64,000 nucleotides of DNA from contig OZ243937.1 in assembly GCA_965214085.1 (NCBI GenBank), forward strand, positions 1,860,001 to 1,924,000, written 5' to 3'. Positions 38,760 to 46,279 of this stretch are shown one piece after another (position 1 is the stretch's first letter; every line of letters starts with the position of its first letter). A program made the position numbers and the translations under genes. The stretch comes from UBA6055 sp965214085 (GTDB lineage: Bacteria > Chloroflexota > Anaerolineae > Aggregatilineales > Phototrophicaceae). The notes under the pieces are model-generated. The model ran no database searches and was not told where the DNA came from. It saw only the letters and a program-made list of their open reading frames with translations.

Positions 38760-40316
38760 TTGAAGGCTACTCGCTTGCTAAGCCAGTTAGTCAGGCTGCT
38801 TCTATTCTGCCTGCTGTTGGCGCTGCTGATCGCGCTGGCCTGGACGGCGCTGCAGATCGCATCTGTGGCTGATGACAGCGCTGCGCCCGCTGGCACGACC
38901 ACAGCGCGCCGCGCGGCCTATCGCGCCACGGCGACCGCAATCCACAGCGAAGAAGACGAGGCCAGCCTGGAATACGACCCGGGAATCGTTCTCATGCAAG
39001 AGATCGGCACGGCGGGTACGCCCGCGTCTGTCCCGACGGACGAGCCTGGCGCTGCGCTTGCCGCTACCGTCATGCCGGACGACTTTCAGCTGCCAAAACT
39101 GTTGATCCCGCGCGAGCCAGAAGCAGGCAAATGGCTGTCTGGGTTGGAGGCGCCGCGCCGCGTCACGCCGGTAATACGCAGGCAGCGACTGGTCAATATC
39201 ATGCTCCTGGGCAGCGACGAAGAATTGACCGAAGACAATTTCATCCGCACGGACACAATGATTGTGGTATCGCTCAATGTCGAAACCGGTACGGTATCCA
39301 TGCTGAGCTTGCCGCGTGATCTCTATGTGTACATCCCTCATGGCAAGATGGGGCGCTTGAATACGGCTTTTGGCATCGGAGAGAACCTGAGCTGGGATCC
39401 GGGCCGCGGCTTCGGATTACTGCGGCAAACGCTTTTCTACAATCTCGGCATCAACGTTCACTACTACGCGCGGGTGAACTTTACCGGTTTCGAAACCATC
39501 ATTGATAAACTGGGCGGCGTCGACATCGCTGTGGACTGCGCCTATCGCGATTGGTATCCAACCTGGGACGGCGAATATCGCTGGCGCACCTTGCCGGTGG
39601 GCCTGCACAGCTTTGATGGCTTCGACGCGCTCTGGTATGCGCGGACGCGAAAACACACCGATGATTTTGACCGCGGACGGCGGCAGCAGTTGCTCCTGCG
39701 CGCCATGTGGCGTAAAGCGCGCGCCGAGGGACTCGTCGCCACCATCCCGCGCTTGTGGAGTGAAATGACCGACGTGGTGGACACCGACCTGCCGCTTGAT
39801 ACGCTGTTGCGATTGCTGCCTCATCTGCTGACACTGGATCTAGCGGATGTCGAAAATATTACCTTCAGGAAGAAGCACCACACGACTGATTGGATTACGC
39901 CGAGCGGGGCGGAAGTACAGTTGCCCAAAGCAGAGCCGATCGCCGCCTTAATGCAAGACTTCTATACGCCGCCGTCTCCCTATCAAGTGTCGATTGCGGG
40001 GCCCAGTATCGGCGTGTACAACGCGTCCGACCAGGACAATTGGGATATTGTGGCGGCTGAACGGCTGCGCTGGGACGGCTATAACGCTGTGGCGCTGGGC
40101 AAATTGGCGGATGGCGCCGGCCTTGCCTCCAGCCAATTGACCGATCATATCGCTACCACGAAGGGCAGCCTGACGCCGAGAATCTTACGCGCCCTGAATA
40201 TGACCGAAGAGCAGGCCGAGCAAGAGGCCAGAGCCGACCGCGAATATGACTATGTGATCAAGATCGGCCAGGATTACGAATCCTGCACTTATGCCGTCTT
40301 GCCGATAGATAGATAG
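38760..40316 (+). CDS. LytR-CpsA-Psr (LCP) family glycopolymer ligase
   Basis: LCP enzymes attach wall teichoic acid, capsule or similar glycopolymers from lipid carriers to peptidoglycan outside the membrane. After a membrane helix (LLLFCLLLALLIALAWTAL) and a linker, the LCP core shows RTDTMIVVSLN, LPRDLYVYIP and RLNTAFGIGE. A LytR_C domain is at the C-terminus (VYNASDQDNWDIVAAERL). TTG 38760 is chosen because GGAGGA lies five bases ahead; the protein has 518 residues. The last codons and the stop lie in a GATA tract, so the exact C-terminus could vary. Confidence 0.88.
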   Translation: MKATRLLSQLVRLLLFCLLLALLIALAWTALQIASVADDSAAPAGTTTARRAAYRATATAIHSEEDEASLEYDPGIVLMQEIGTAGTPASVPTDEPGAALAATVMPDDFQLPKLLIPREPEAGKWLSGLEAPRRVTPVIRRQRLVNIMLLGSDEELTEDNFIRTDTMIVVSLNVETGTVSMLSLPRDLYVYIPHGKMGRLNTAFGIGENLSWDPGRGFGLLRQTLFYNLGINVHYYARVNFTGFETIIDKLGGVDIAVDCAYRDWYPTWDGEYRWRTLPVGLHSFDGFDALWYARTRKHTDDFDRGRRQQLLLRAMWRKARAEGLVATIPRLWSEMTDVVDTDLPLDTLLRLLPHLLTLDLADVENITFRKKHHTTDWITPSGAEVQLPKAEPIAALMQDFYTPPSPYQVSIAGPSIGVYNASDQDNWDIVAAERLRWDGYNAVALGKLADGAGLASSQLTDHIATTKGSLTPRILRALNMTEEQAEQEARADREYDYVIKIGQDYESCTYAVLPIDR

Positions 40317-40331
40317 ATAGATAGATAGATA
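40304..40331 (+). repeat. (GATA)7 microsatellite over the LCP stop codon
   Basis: Seven perfect GATA units run from 40304 to 40331. The LCP reading frame enters the tract and stops at a TAG made by it (40314-40316). Loss or gain of one unit would not change the protein before the tract, but the stop may be remade in another frame. Confidence 0.9.
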
Positions 40332-40352
40332 AGCGCTTCACGGTCCATTTGG

Positions 40353-40598
40353 CCGGGCAATCGCATCAAAATATTTTAACCACAGAGAACACAGAGGGCA
40401 CAGAGATTAGATTGTTCGGGGCAGAACGCCTCTAGAGCCGACATACAAATGCGCAAAATGCTAATCACAAGGTTCAAAATTGAAGTGCAAAACAACATTA
40501 TCAATTAGGTGAGAGTTTTCTCTCTGAGTCTCTGTGCTTAGATTTAAGTTCGTAATATGTTCATATTTCTCTGATTAGTTTTGATGCGGTTGCCCTGG
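40353..40598 (-). mobile_element. MITE-like element B5 (246 bp)
   Basis: Ends are GGGCAATCGCATCAAAAT and TTTTGATGCGGTTGCCC. The flanking 9-mers TCCATTTGG (40344-40352) and TCAATTTGG (40599-40607) differ at one position. The interior contains CACAGAGAACACAGAGGG near its left end and no gene. Element A5 begins 10 bp after its end. Confidence 0.75.
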
Positions 40599-40608
40599 TC
40601 AATTTGGG

Positions 40609-40753
40609 GGAAATGTATCCTTTTCGGTTGAAACAAATTCTTTACCAGCGAGGACACCGAGGAACTCAATAGAAATATGACATATTCTTTGTGTGCCTTG
40701 TGTCTTTGTGTCTTTGTGGTGAAATTGAATTTCAACCGAATTCGATACACTGC
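40609..40753 (-). mobile_element. MITE-like element A5 (145 bp, inverted, no insertion)
   Basis: Ends are GGAAATGTATCC and GATACACTGC, with an exact 9-bp duplication CAATTTGGG at 40600-40608 and 40754-40762. It lies directly beside B5 and uses part of B5's own right-hand duplication as target. tRNA-Pro starts 56 bp downstream. Confidence 0.85.
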
Positions 40754-40809
40754 CAATTTGGGCGAGCTGTTGGCGTATCAAAAGAATTGTGCTATCATGC
40801 AGAGCATGA

Positions 40810-40884
40810 CGGGGTATGGCGCAGTCCGGCTAGCGCGCTTGCATGGGGTGTAAGAGGTCCCCGGTTCGAATCCGGGTACCCCGA
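40810..40884 (+). tRNA. tRNA-Pro (anticodon GGG)
   Basis: A full cloverleaf is visible. The acceptor is CGGGGTA with TACCCCG and the discriminator is A (40884). The D-arm is GCGC...GCGC. The anticodon stem is CTTGC/GTAAG with loop ATGGGGT, anticodon GGG. The T-arm is CCCGG TTCGAAT CCGGG. CCA is not encoded. It reads the proline codon CCC (and CCU by wobble). Confidence 0.95.
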
Positions 40885-40898
40885 CAGAAGTCAGACGG

Positions 40899-40921
40899 GC
40901 TCACCAGCAGGTGAGTCTTTC
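40899..40921 (+). terminator. Weak hairpin terminator after tRNA-Pro
   Basis: GCTCACC (40899-40905), loop AGCA and GGTGAGT (40910-40916) form a 7-bp stem followed by CTTTC. The T-run is short, so some read-through into selD is possible. Confidence 0.5.
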
Positions 40922-40940
40922 ATTTAGGGAGGAGCATTCC

Positions 40941-41993
40941 ATGCAGATCAAACTGACGGCGCTGGCCAGTTGCGCCGGTTGAGCGGCGAAGCTCAGCCCG
41001 AGCGAACTGGCGCAAGTTTTGCGCCCCCTTAGCGAATTATTCTCCAGCGAGTTGTACCCGCAGATCTTGGTAGGGTTGTCAGAGCCGGACGACGGCGCAG
41101 TCTATCGAGTCGACGAGAATCGCGCCATCATCTCGACCGCTGATTTCTTCCCGCCTGTGGTTGACGACCCCTATGATTTTGGCGCCATAGCAGCAGCCAA
41201 TGCTTTGAGCGATGTGTATGCCATGGGCGGCCGTCCGCTGATGGCGATCAACCTGGTTGCCTACCCCGACGATTTGGACAAGGCGATTCTGGCGGAAATC
41301 TTGCGCGGCGGCGCCGAAAAAGTCAGAGAAGCGGGAGCGGTCATCGCCGGCGGGCATTCGATCAGCGATGCCGAACCCAAATACGGCCTGTCGGTGATGG
41401 GCGAGGTTGACCCCGGGCGGATCATTCAAAAGTCCGGCGCGCGGCCGGGCGACCAGCTTATATTGAGCAAGGCGTTGGGCACGGGTGTTATCACGACCGC
41501 CCTGAAACGCGGGATCGCCGAGCAAGCGCAAGTCGACGCGGCAGTGCAATCTATGTCGCGCCTCAGCGGCGAAGCGGCGACCTTGGCGCAGGCGCATCAA
41601 GTCTCCGCCATGACCGACATCACTGGATTTGGCTTGATCGGCCACGGACTGGAAATGGCGCGGCTTAGCCGAGTTGACTTCGAGTTGGATTTCGCGCGTA
41701 TTCGCTTCTTGCCCGGGGCTGAGCATTTTGCGCGGCAGGGTGAATTCCCGGGCGGGATGGATCGCAACCTGGAATACTTCGCGCAGTGGGTTGATGAAGC
41801 GTCTTCGCTGCCGGCCTACGCCCGCGGCCTGCTCTACGATCCGCAGACTTCCGGCGGGCTGCTGATGGCGGTGGCGAGCGATAAGGCTGAGGACTTGCTG
41901 ACTGCGCTTGTATGCAAGGGCGAGGCCGCCTACCTGCTTGGGCGGGTCGTCGCTGGATCGGGCAGAATCGTGGTGAATGCCGCAGCCGAATAA
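40941..41993 (+). CDS. selD: Selenide, water dikinase; selenoprotein with in-frame TGA
   Basis: SelD makes selenophosphate from selenide and ATP, the selenium donor for selenocysteine. ATG 40941 is preceded by GGAGGAG. The frame runs MQIKLTALASCAG, then TGA (40980-40982), then AAKLSPSELAQVL and on without a break to 41993. The TGA is codon 14 and falls exactly where SelD enzymes have their catalytic Cys or Sec, so it is read here as selenocysteine. GAVIAGGHSISDAEPKYGL, TDITGFGLIGHGLEMA and DPQTSGGLLMAV are SelD blocks. A hairpin lies 26 bp after the TGA. Standard gene calling would start at 41019 and lose the active site. Confidence 0.88.
41009..41025 (+). promoter_or_regulatory. Putative bacterial SECIS hairpin in selD
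   Basis: GGCGCAA (41009-41015) and TTGCGCC (41019-41025) form a perfect 7-bp stem with a GTT loop. The loop is 33 bases after the TGA, within the usual spacing for bacterial SECIS elements, and its G and U are the kind of residues SelB contacts. A second small hairpin, GAGC with GCTC, directly overlaps the TGA. Confidence 0.55.
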
Positions 41994-42003
41994 TCGATAT
42001 CGG

Positions 42004-43188
42004 CTAGGGAATTAGGTCGAGGTTATTGCCTACCGTCTCAAAGGCGGCCAAGGCGCGATCCAAATGATGCTGCCGGTGCGTGGCGATATAACTGGTCCGC
42101 AGCAGCGCCTGGCCGGGCGGTGTGGCTGGCGGCACGACCGGATTTGTGTAGACGCCCTCTTCAATAAGCGCCATCCAGGTCAAGCCGGTGCGGTATTGAT
42201 CGCCGATCTTCACCGGGATTATCGGCGTCTGGCTATTAAATGTGTCATAGCCCAGCTTTTTGAGCCCGTTGCGCATGTATTCCGCATTCTTCCAGACTTG
42301 ATGCACGTGATCTGGCTCGGTCTCGATGATATCTAGCGCGGCAAGCACCGCCGCCAGATTAGGGGCGGGCAACGCAGCGGAAAATATCAGCGACCGCGCA
42401 TGATGTTGAACGTAATGAATGGCATCAGCCGAGCCGGCGATGAATCCGCCAATTGACGCGAAGCTCTTGCTGAATGTGCCCATGATCAGATCGACTTGAT
42501 CGGTCAAGCCAAAGTGGGCCGCTGTGCCGCGGCCGCCCCCAGCCACACCGATGCCATGCGCGTCATCCACTAAGAGGCGGGCGCTGTATTGCTGGCAAAC
42601 ATCAACGATCTGCGGCAACAGCGCGAAGTCGCCGCCCATGCTGTATACGCCATCCACGATGACCAGCTTGCCGGCGTCATCTGGCACACGGCTGAGCACG
42701 CGTTCCAGGTCGTCAATATCATTGTGCCGAAAGCGCTTTAGCGTTCCGCGCGACATAGCCACGCCATCGACCAGGCAAGCATGCGCGTCCTTGTCCAGAA
42801 TAGCCACGTCATTTTTGCCCAGGAGGGCGGATACGGTTCCCAGGTTGGTCTGATATCCGGTGGAAAAAACCAGAGCCGCTTCTTTGCCGACGAACTCAGC
42901 CAGGCGGCGATCGGCTTCCAGGTGAAGTTCGAGCGTACCATTGAGGAATCGCGAGCCGGTGACACTGGTGCCGAATTGCTGCGTCGCTTCAATGGCGGCG
43001 TTTTGTACACGCTCGTCTGTGGTCAATCCCAGGTAATTGTTGGAACCCAGCATGACCACGTCTTTGCCTTCGAAGGTGGCTGTGGTTCCCTCGGAGTCGC
43101 TTAGCGCCCGGAAGAAGGGATAGATTCCCATTTCCATCGCTTCTTTGGCGACAGTATAACCGGACAGCTTGTCAAATAAATCTGCCAC
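42004..43188 (-). CDS. Alpha-oxoamine synthase (KBL / BioF / serine palmitoyltransferase family)
   Basis: This PLP enzyme of 394 residues condenses an amino acid with an acyl-CoA. The PLP Lys is in MGTFSKSFASIGG. VDDAHGIGVAGGGRG and FLNGTLELHLEADRRLA are family blocks. The stretch MGIYPFFR near the N-terminus and SNNYLGLTTDERV recall, from memory, bacterial serine palmitoyltransferases, which start sphingolipid synthesis; 2-amino-3-ketobutyrate CoA ligase and BioF are the alternatives. GGGAGA precedes ATG 43188 by about seven bases. There is no biotin or threonine-degradation gene beside it. Confidence 0.8.
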   Translation of the reverse strand: MADLFDKLSGYTVAKEAMEMGIYPFFRALSDSEGTTATFEGKDVVMLGSNNYLGLTTDERVQNAAIEATQQFGTSVTGSRFLNGTLELHLEADRRLAEFVGKEAALVFSTGYQTNLGTVSALLGKNDVAILDKDAHACLVDGVAMSRGTLKRFRHNDIDDLERVLSRVPDDAGKLVIVDGVYSMGGDFALLPQIVDVCQQYSARLLVDDAHGIGVAGGGRGTAAHFGLTDQVDLIMGTFSKSFASIGGFIAGSADAIHYVQHHARSLIFSAALPAPNLAAVLAALDIIETEPDHVHQVWKNAEYMRNGLKKLGYDTFNSQTPIIPVKIGDQYRTGLTWMALIEEGVYTNPVVPPATPPGQALLRTSYIATHRQHHLDRALAAFETVGNNLDLIP

Positions 43189-43424
43189 TGTTGTCTCCCG
43201 AAAAGCGCTCTCGGCATGTAGGGACGAAAAGCCCGCGACACCGGCGACATTTTAACCTGCTGCGCCGCGTTATGTCGCCCGAGACGCCTCTTCCTTGCGG
43301 TCGCCCGACCGGGTTCCGCGGCGTTCCGGGCACAGTTGCCCCCGTGCAAAGTCTATCAGCAGCTATACTCTTTAACAATGACCATTTGAAACCTTCCTCA
43401 GCCATTGTCTGTGATAAACTTCAC
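43189..43424. other. Gap without a recognisable gene
   Basis: The 302-bp gap between the oxoamine synthase and the small membrane gene at 43491 is G+C-rich in its first half. An open frame of 86 codons on the plus strand has no ribosome-binding site and reads as Arg/Pro-rich sequence. I see nothing else but a TATACT at 43364-43369 without a -35 box. Confidence 0.4.
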
Positions 43425-43454
43425 TTGCGCGGACCGCCGCCTTGCGTGTAAAAT
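43425..43454 (+). promoter_or_regulatory. Promoter candidate for the gene at 43491
   Basis: TTGCGC (43425-43430) and TAAAAT (43449-43454) are separated by 18 bp, placed about 35 bp before the ATG. Confidence 0.5.
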
Positions 43455-43490
43455 GCCAACAGAATTACGCTTACAAGATTGGAGAGCCGC

Positions 43491-43769
43491 ATGTCCAGTT
43501 TGACGGTACGCAGAATCATCGTTTGGGTCGTTTCGATGGTCTTGGGCTTCGTCGCCGGCTACGGCATTATCACGGTCGTATTTGATTTGCTGCCGCTCTT
43601 GCATTTTATTCCCCTGGTCGGTTGGCTTTTCGAAGGCATAAAGTCGCCGCAAGGCATATCGATCCAGGAATACGGCATTCAGTACTACCTGTTTACCTCG
43701 ATTCCCATCGGGCTGGTATTTGTCATTTGGCTGGACGCGTTTATGGACACGCGCATCCTGCCTGACTAG
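43491..43769 (+). CDS. Small two-helix membrane protein, 92 aa, unknown
   Basis: I do not recognise this family. Two clear membrane helices are visible (IIVWVVSMVLGFVAGYGIIT and IPIGLVFVIWLDAFM), with a loop containing FDLLPLLHFIPLVGWLFEG between. ATG 43491 follows GGAGAG by four bases. It stands alone between its own promoter candidate and a terminator. Confidence 0.65.
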   Translation: MSSLTVRRIIVWVVSMVLGFVAGYGIITVVFDLLPLLHFIPLVGWLFEGIKSPQGISIQEYGIQYYLFTSIPIGLVFVIWLDAFMDTRILPD

Positions 43770-43795
43770 ACTGGGTCACATACCTGAAATCAAGA

Positions 43796-43818
43796 ATCCA
43801 CCTGCGGGTGGATTTTCG
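43796..43818 (+). terminator. Intrinsic terminator after the small membrane gene
   Basis: AATCCACC (43796-43803), loop TGCG, GGTGGATT (43808-43815), then TTC. It is a perfect 8-bp stem, and separates the membrane gene from the mevalonate genes. Confidence 0.7.
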
Positions 43819-43919
43819 CTTTGTGCAACTTGACGGTGATTCGACAAGGCGCGAGCAAATGAGAGATCTGAAGCCAGCGCTGATAGCAATTGCAAGCTCC
43901 CTGATGCTAGTTTGGAAGC

Positions 43920-45212
43920 ATGGCTAAAGTAAAGCGCTCTGATATCGGGCAGTTCTACAAGAAGACGCTTGCGGAGAGGCAGGCGATTGCCGCAGCCTGG
44001 GCACAGCTGAGCGAAGCTGAAGTACAGGCTCTATCCGATGGCGGGCTTACGCTTTCGCAGGCCGATCTTATGATCGAAAACGTCATCGGTCGCTACAGTC
44101 TTCCCTTCGCGCTGGCGACAAACTTCCTCATCAATTCGCGCGATTACCTGGCGCCGATGGTCGTCGAAGAGCCGTCGGTCGTAGCCGCCTGCAGTTATGC
44201 CGCCAAGCTCTTCAGAGTATCCGGCGGCTTTAGCGCGAGCAGCGACCAGTCAGTCATGATCGGGCAGCTGCAAGTGCTGGACCTGCCGGACTTCGAAAAG
44301 GCCGGGGCGCTTCTGCTGGCGCGCAAGCACGAAGTTCTGCGCGCTGTTAACGATAGCGGCGGCAGCATCGCGGCGCGCGGCGGGGGAGCGCTGGATCTTG
44401 AAGCGCGCTCTTTCCCGGCAACTGCCAGTGGGGATATGCTTGTCGTTCATCTGCTTTACGACACGCGCGACGCCATGGGCGCCAACGCCATCAACAGCGC
44501 GCTTGAAGCGGTTGCGCCTTTGATAGAGCGCATGACTGGCGGCCGCGTCAATCTGCGTATCCTGAGCAATCTCAGCGATCGCCGGCTGGCCCGCGCCAGC
44601 GGCATGATTCCGGCGCAGGCGCTGGCGACTGAATCCGCGCCGGGCGAGCAAGTGGTGGATGCCATCGTGGAAGCGGCGGTCTTCGCCGAGGTCGATCCCT
44701 ATCGCGCCGCCACGCATAACAAAGGCATCATGAACGGAATCGACGCCGTGATGCTGGCCACCGGCAATGATTGGCGCGCTGTGGAAGCTGGCGCGCATGC
44801 TTATGCCGCGCGTGACGGACGTTACCGAAGTTTGACGCGCTGGCGCAAAGATGCAGCCGGCAATCTGCAAGGCGCTATCGAAGTTCCGCTGGCGGCTGGA
44901 ATCGTCGGCGGGGCGACCCGGGCGCATGGCGGCGCCAAGATTGCGCTGAAGCTGCTCGGCCTGCAATCCGCGCGAGAACTGGCGGAAGTGGCGGCGGCGG
45001 TGGGGTTAGCGCAGAACTTCGCCGCCATTCGCGCGTTAGCTACCGATGGCATCCAGGCCGGGCATATGCGGCTGCACGCGCGGCAATTGGCGCTGGCGGC
45101 CGGCGCGACTGGAGCAGAGGCGCAAGCGGTCGCGCGCCAGTTGATTGACGAAGACCGCATTCGCTTGCAGCGCGCTAAAGAAATCGTAAACGAACGGAAG
45201 CGAGCAACATGA
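43920..45212 (+). CDS. mvaA: Hydroxymethylglutaryl-CoA reductase, class II
   Basis: HMG-CoA reductase makes mevalonate from HMG-CoA. The N-terminal ENVIGRYSLPFALATNF and the NSRDYLAPMVVEEPSVVAA block are typical of the bacterial class II enzymes. The catalytic Glu is in ENVIG, Lys in ATHNKGIMNGID and Asp in ATGNDWRAVEAGAHA. The protein has 430 residues. Its stop overlaps the HMG-CoA synthase start as ATGA. It heads a set of four mevalonate genes here, while the later steps are at 59755-63473. Confidence 0.93.
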   Translation: MAKVKRSDIGQFYKKTLAERQAIAAAWAQLSEAEVQALSDGGLTLSQADLMIENVIGRYSLPFALATNFLINSRDYLAPMVVEEPSVVAACSYAAKLFRVSGGFSASSDQSVMIGQLQVLDLPDFEKAGALLLARKHEVLRAVNDSGGSIAARGGGALDLEARSFPATASGDMLVVHLLYDTRDAMGANAINSALEAVAPLIERMTGGRVNLRILSNLSDRRLARASGMIPAQALATESAPGEQVVDAIVEAAVFAEVDPYRAATHNKGIMNGIDAVMLATGNDWRAVEAGAHAYAARDGRYRSLTRWRKDAAGNLQGAIEVPLAAGIVGGATRAHGGAKIALKLLGLQSARELAEVAAAVGLAQNFAAIRALATDGIQAGHMRLHARQLALAAGATGAEAQAVARQLIDEDRIRLQRAKEIVNERKRAT

Positions 45213-46276
45213 CAGGGCAAACACAATGGTTGATGCGGCCGGATCGCGCGGTTGGCATTGTTGGTTACGGCGCCTATATCCCGCGCTACCGATTGCCAGG
45301 CGCCGAAATCGCGCGGATTTGGACCGGCGGCAGGGGCGGATCGCCGGTGAAAGAAAAGGCGGTCGCCGGCTTGGATGAAGATGTCGTCACCATGGCCATT
45401 GAAGCGGCCCGCAACGCCATCATCAGCGCCGGCATCAAAGCCAACGAAATCCGCGCGGTCTGGGTCGGCAGCGAGAGCCACCCCTACGCCGTCAAGCCCA
45501 CCAGTACCATTGTGGCCGAAAGTATTGGCACATCGCCCAATATCCAAGCGGCCGATTGGGAGTTCGCCTGCAAGGCCGGGTCGGAAGCGGTGCAAGCTGC
45601 CATCGGTCTGGTCGGCAGTGGCATGACGCAGTACATCCTCAGCATCGGCATGGACACCGCGCAGGGCAGGCCGGGCGACGCATTGGAGTACACGGCGGGC
45701 TCCGGCGGGGCTGCCTTCTTGCTGGGCCCGGCTGAAGAGAGTTACGCGGTGTTTCTGGGCAGTTACAGTTACGTCACCGACACGCCCGATTTCTGGCGGC
45801 GGGCCGGCGAATTCTATCCCAGCCATGGCGACCGCTTTACCGGCGAGCCGGCGTATTTCGCGCATACGATCAGCGCGGCGTCGGCTCTGATGGACATGAT
45901 GAATACAACAGCGGCTGATTATGACTACGCGGTCTTTCATCAGCCGAATGTCAAATTTCCGGCGCGCGCGGCGAAAATGCTAGGCTTCACTCCCGAGCAA
46001 ATTCGGGCCGGCTTGCTGGCCAACGAGATTGGCAACGTCTACTCAGGTTCCTGCATGATTGGCTTGACCGCCATCCTGGACGCGGCGCAGCCCGGCGACC
46101 GCATCTTTATGGCAAGCTACGGCAGCGGCGCCGGCTCGGACGCCTTCGATTTGCGCGTAAAGGAGCGCATCGCGTTTAAGCCGCGGGAGCACTATTCCAC
46201 GGCCGACTACATCGCGCGGCGGACGCTCATCGACTACGCCACTTATGTACGCTATCGCGACAAGCTAAAGGACTGA
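45209..46276 (+). CDS. Hydroxymethylglutaryl-CoA synthase, archaeal type
   Basis: This thiolase-fold enzyme (355 residues) condenses acetoacetyl-CoA with acetyl-CoA. VGIVGYGAYIPRYRLPG at the start, the Cys nucleophile in EFACKAGSEAVQAAIG and the His in YAVFHQPNVKFPARAA place it in the archaeal HMGCS group rather than the mvaS group. In archaea this enzyme forms a complex with thiolase and a DUF35 protein that channels acetoacetyl-CoA; all three are adjacent here. Confidence 0.92.
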   Translation: MTGQTQWLMRPDRAVGIVGYGAYIPRYRLPGAEIARIWTGGRGGSPVKEKAVAGLDEDVVTMAIEAARNAIISAGIKANEIRAVWVGSESHPYAVKPTSTIVAESIGTSPNIQAADWEFACKAGSEAVQAAIGLVGSGMTQYILSIGMDTAQGRPGDALEYTAGSGGAAFLLGPAEESYAVFLGSYSYVTDTPDFWRRAGEFYPSHGDRFTGEPAYFAHTISAASALMDMMNTTAADYDYAVFHQPNVKFPARAAKMLGFTPEQIRAGLLANEIGNVYSGSCMIGLTAILDAAQPGDRIFMASYGSGAGSDAFDLRVKERIAFKPREHYSTADYIARRTLIDYATYVRYRDKLKD

Positions 46277-46279
46277 GGC

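Noticed and set aside
43191..43451. 86-codon plus-strand frame upstream of the small membrane gene
   Set aside because: No ribosome-binding site, Arg/Pro-rich composition, and it runs over the likely promoter of the next gene.
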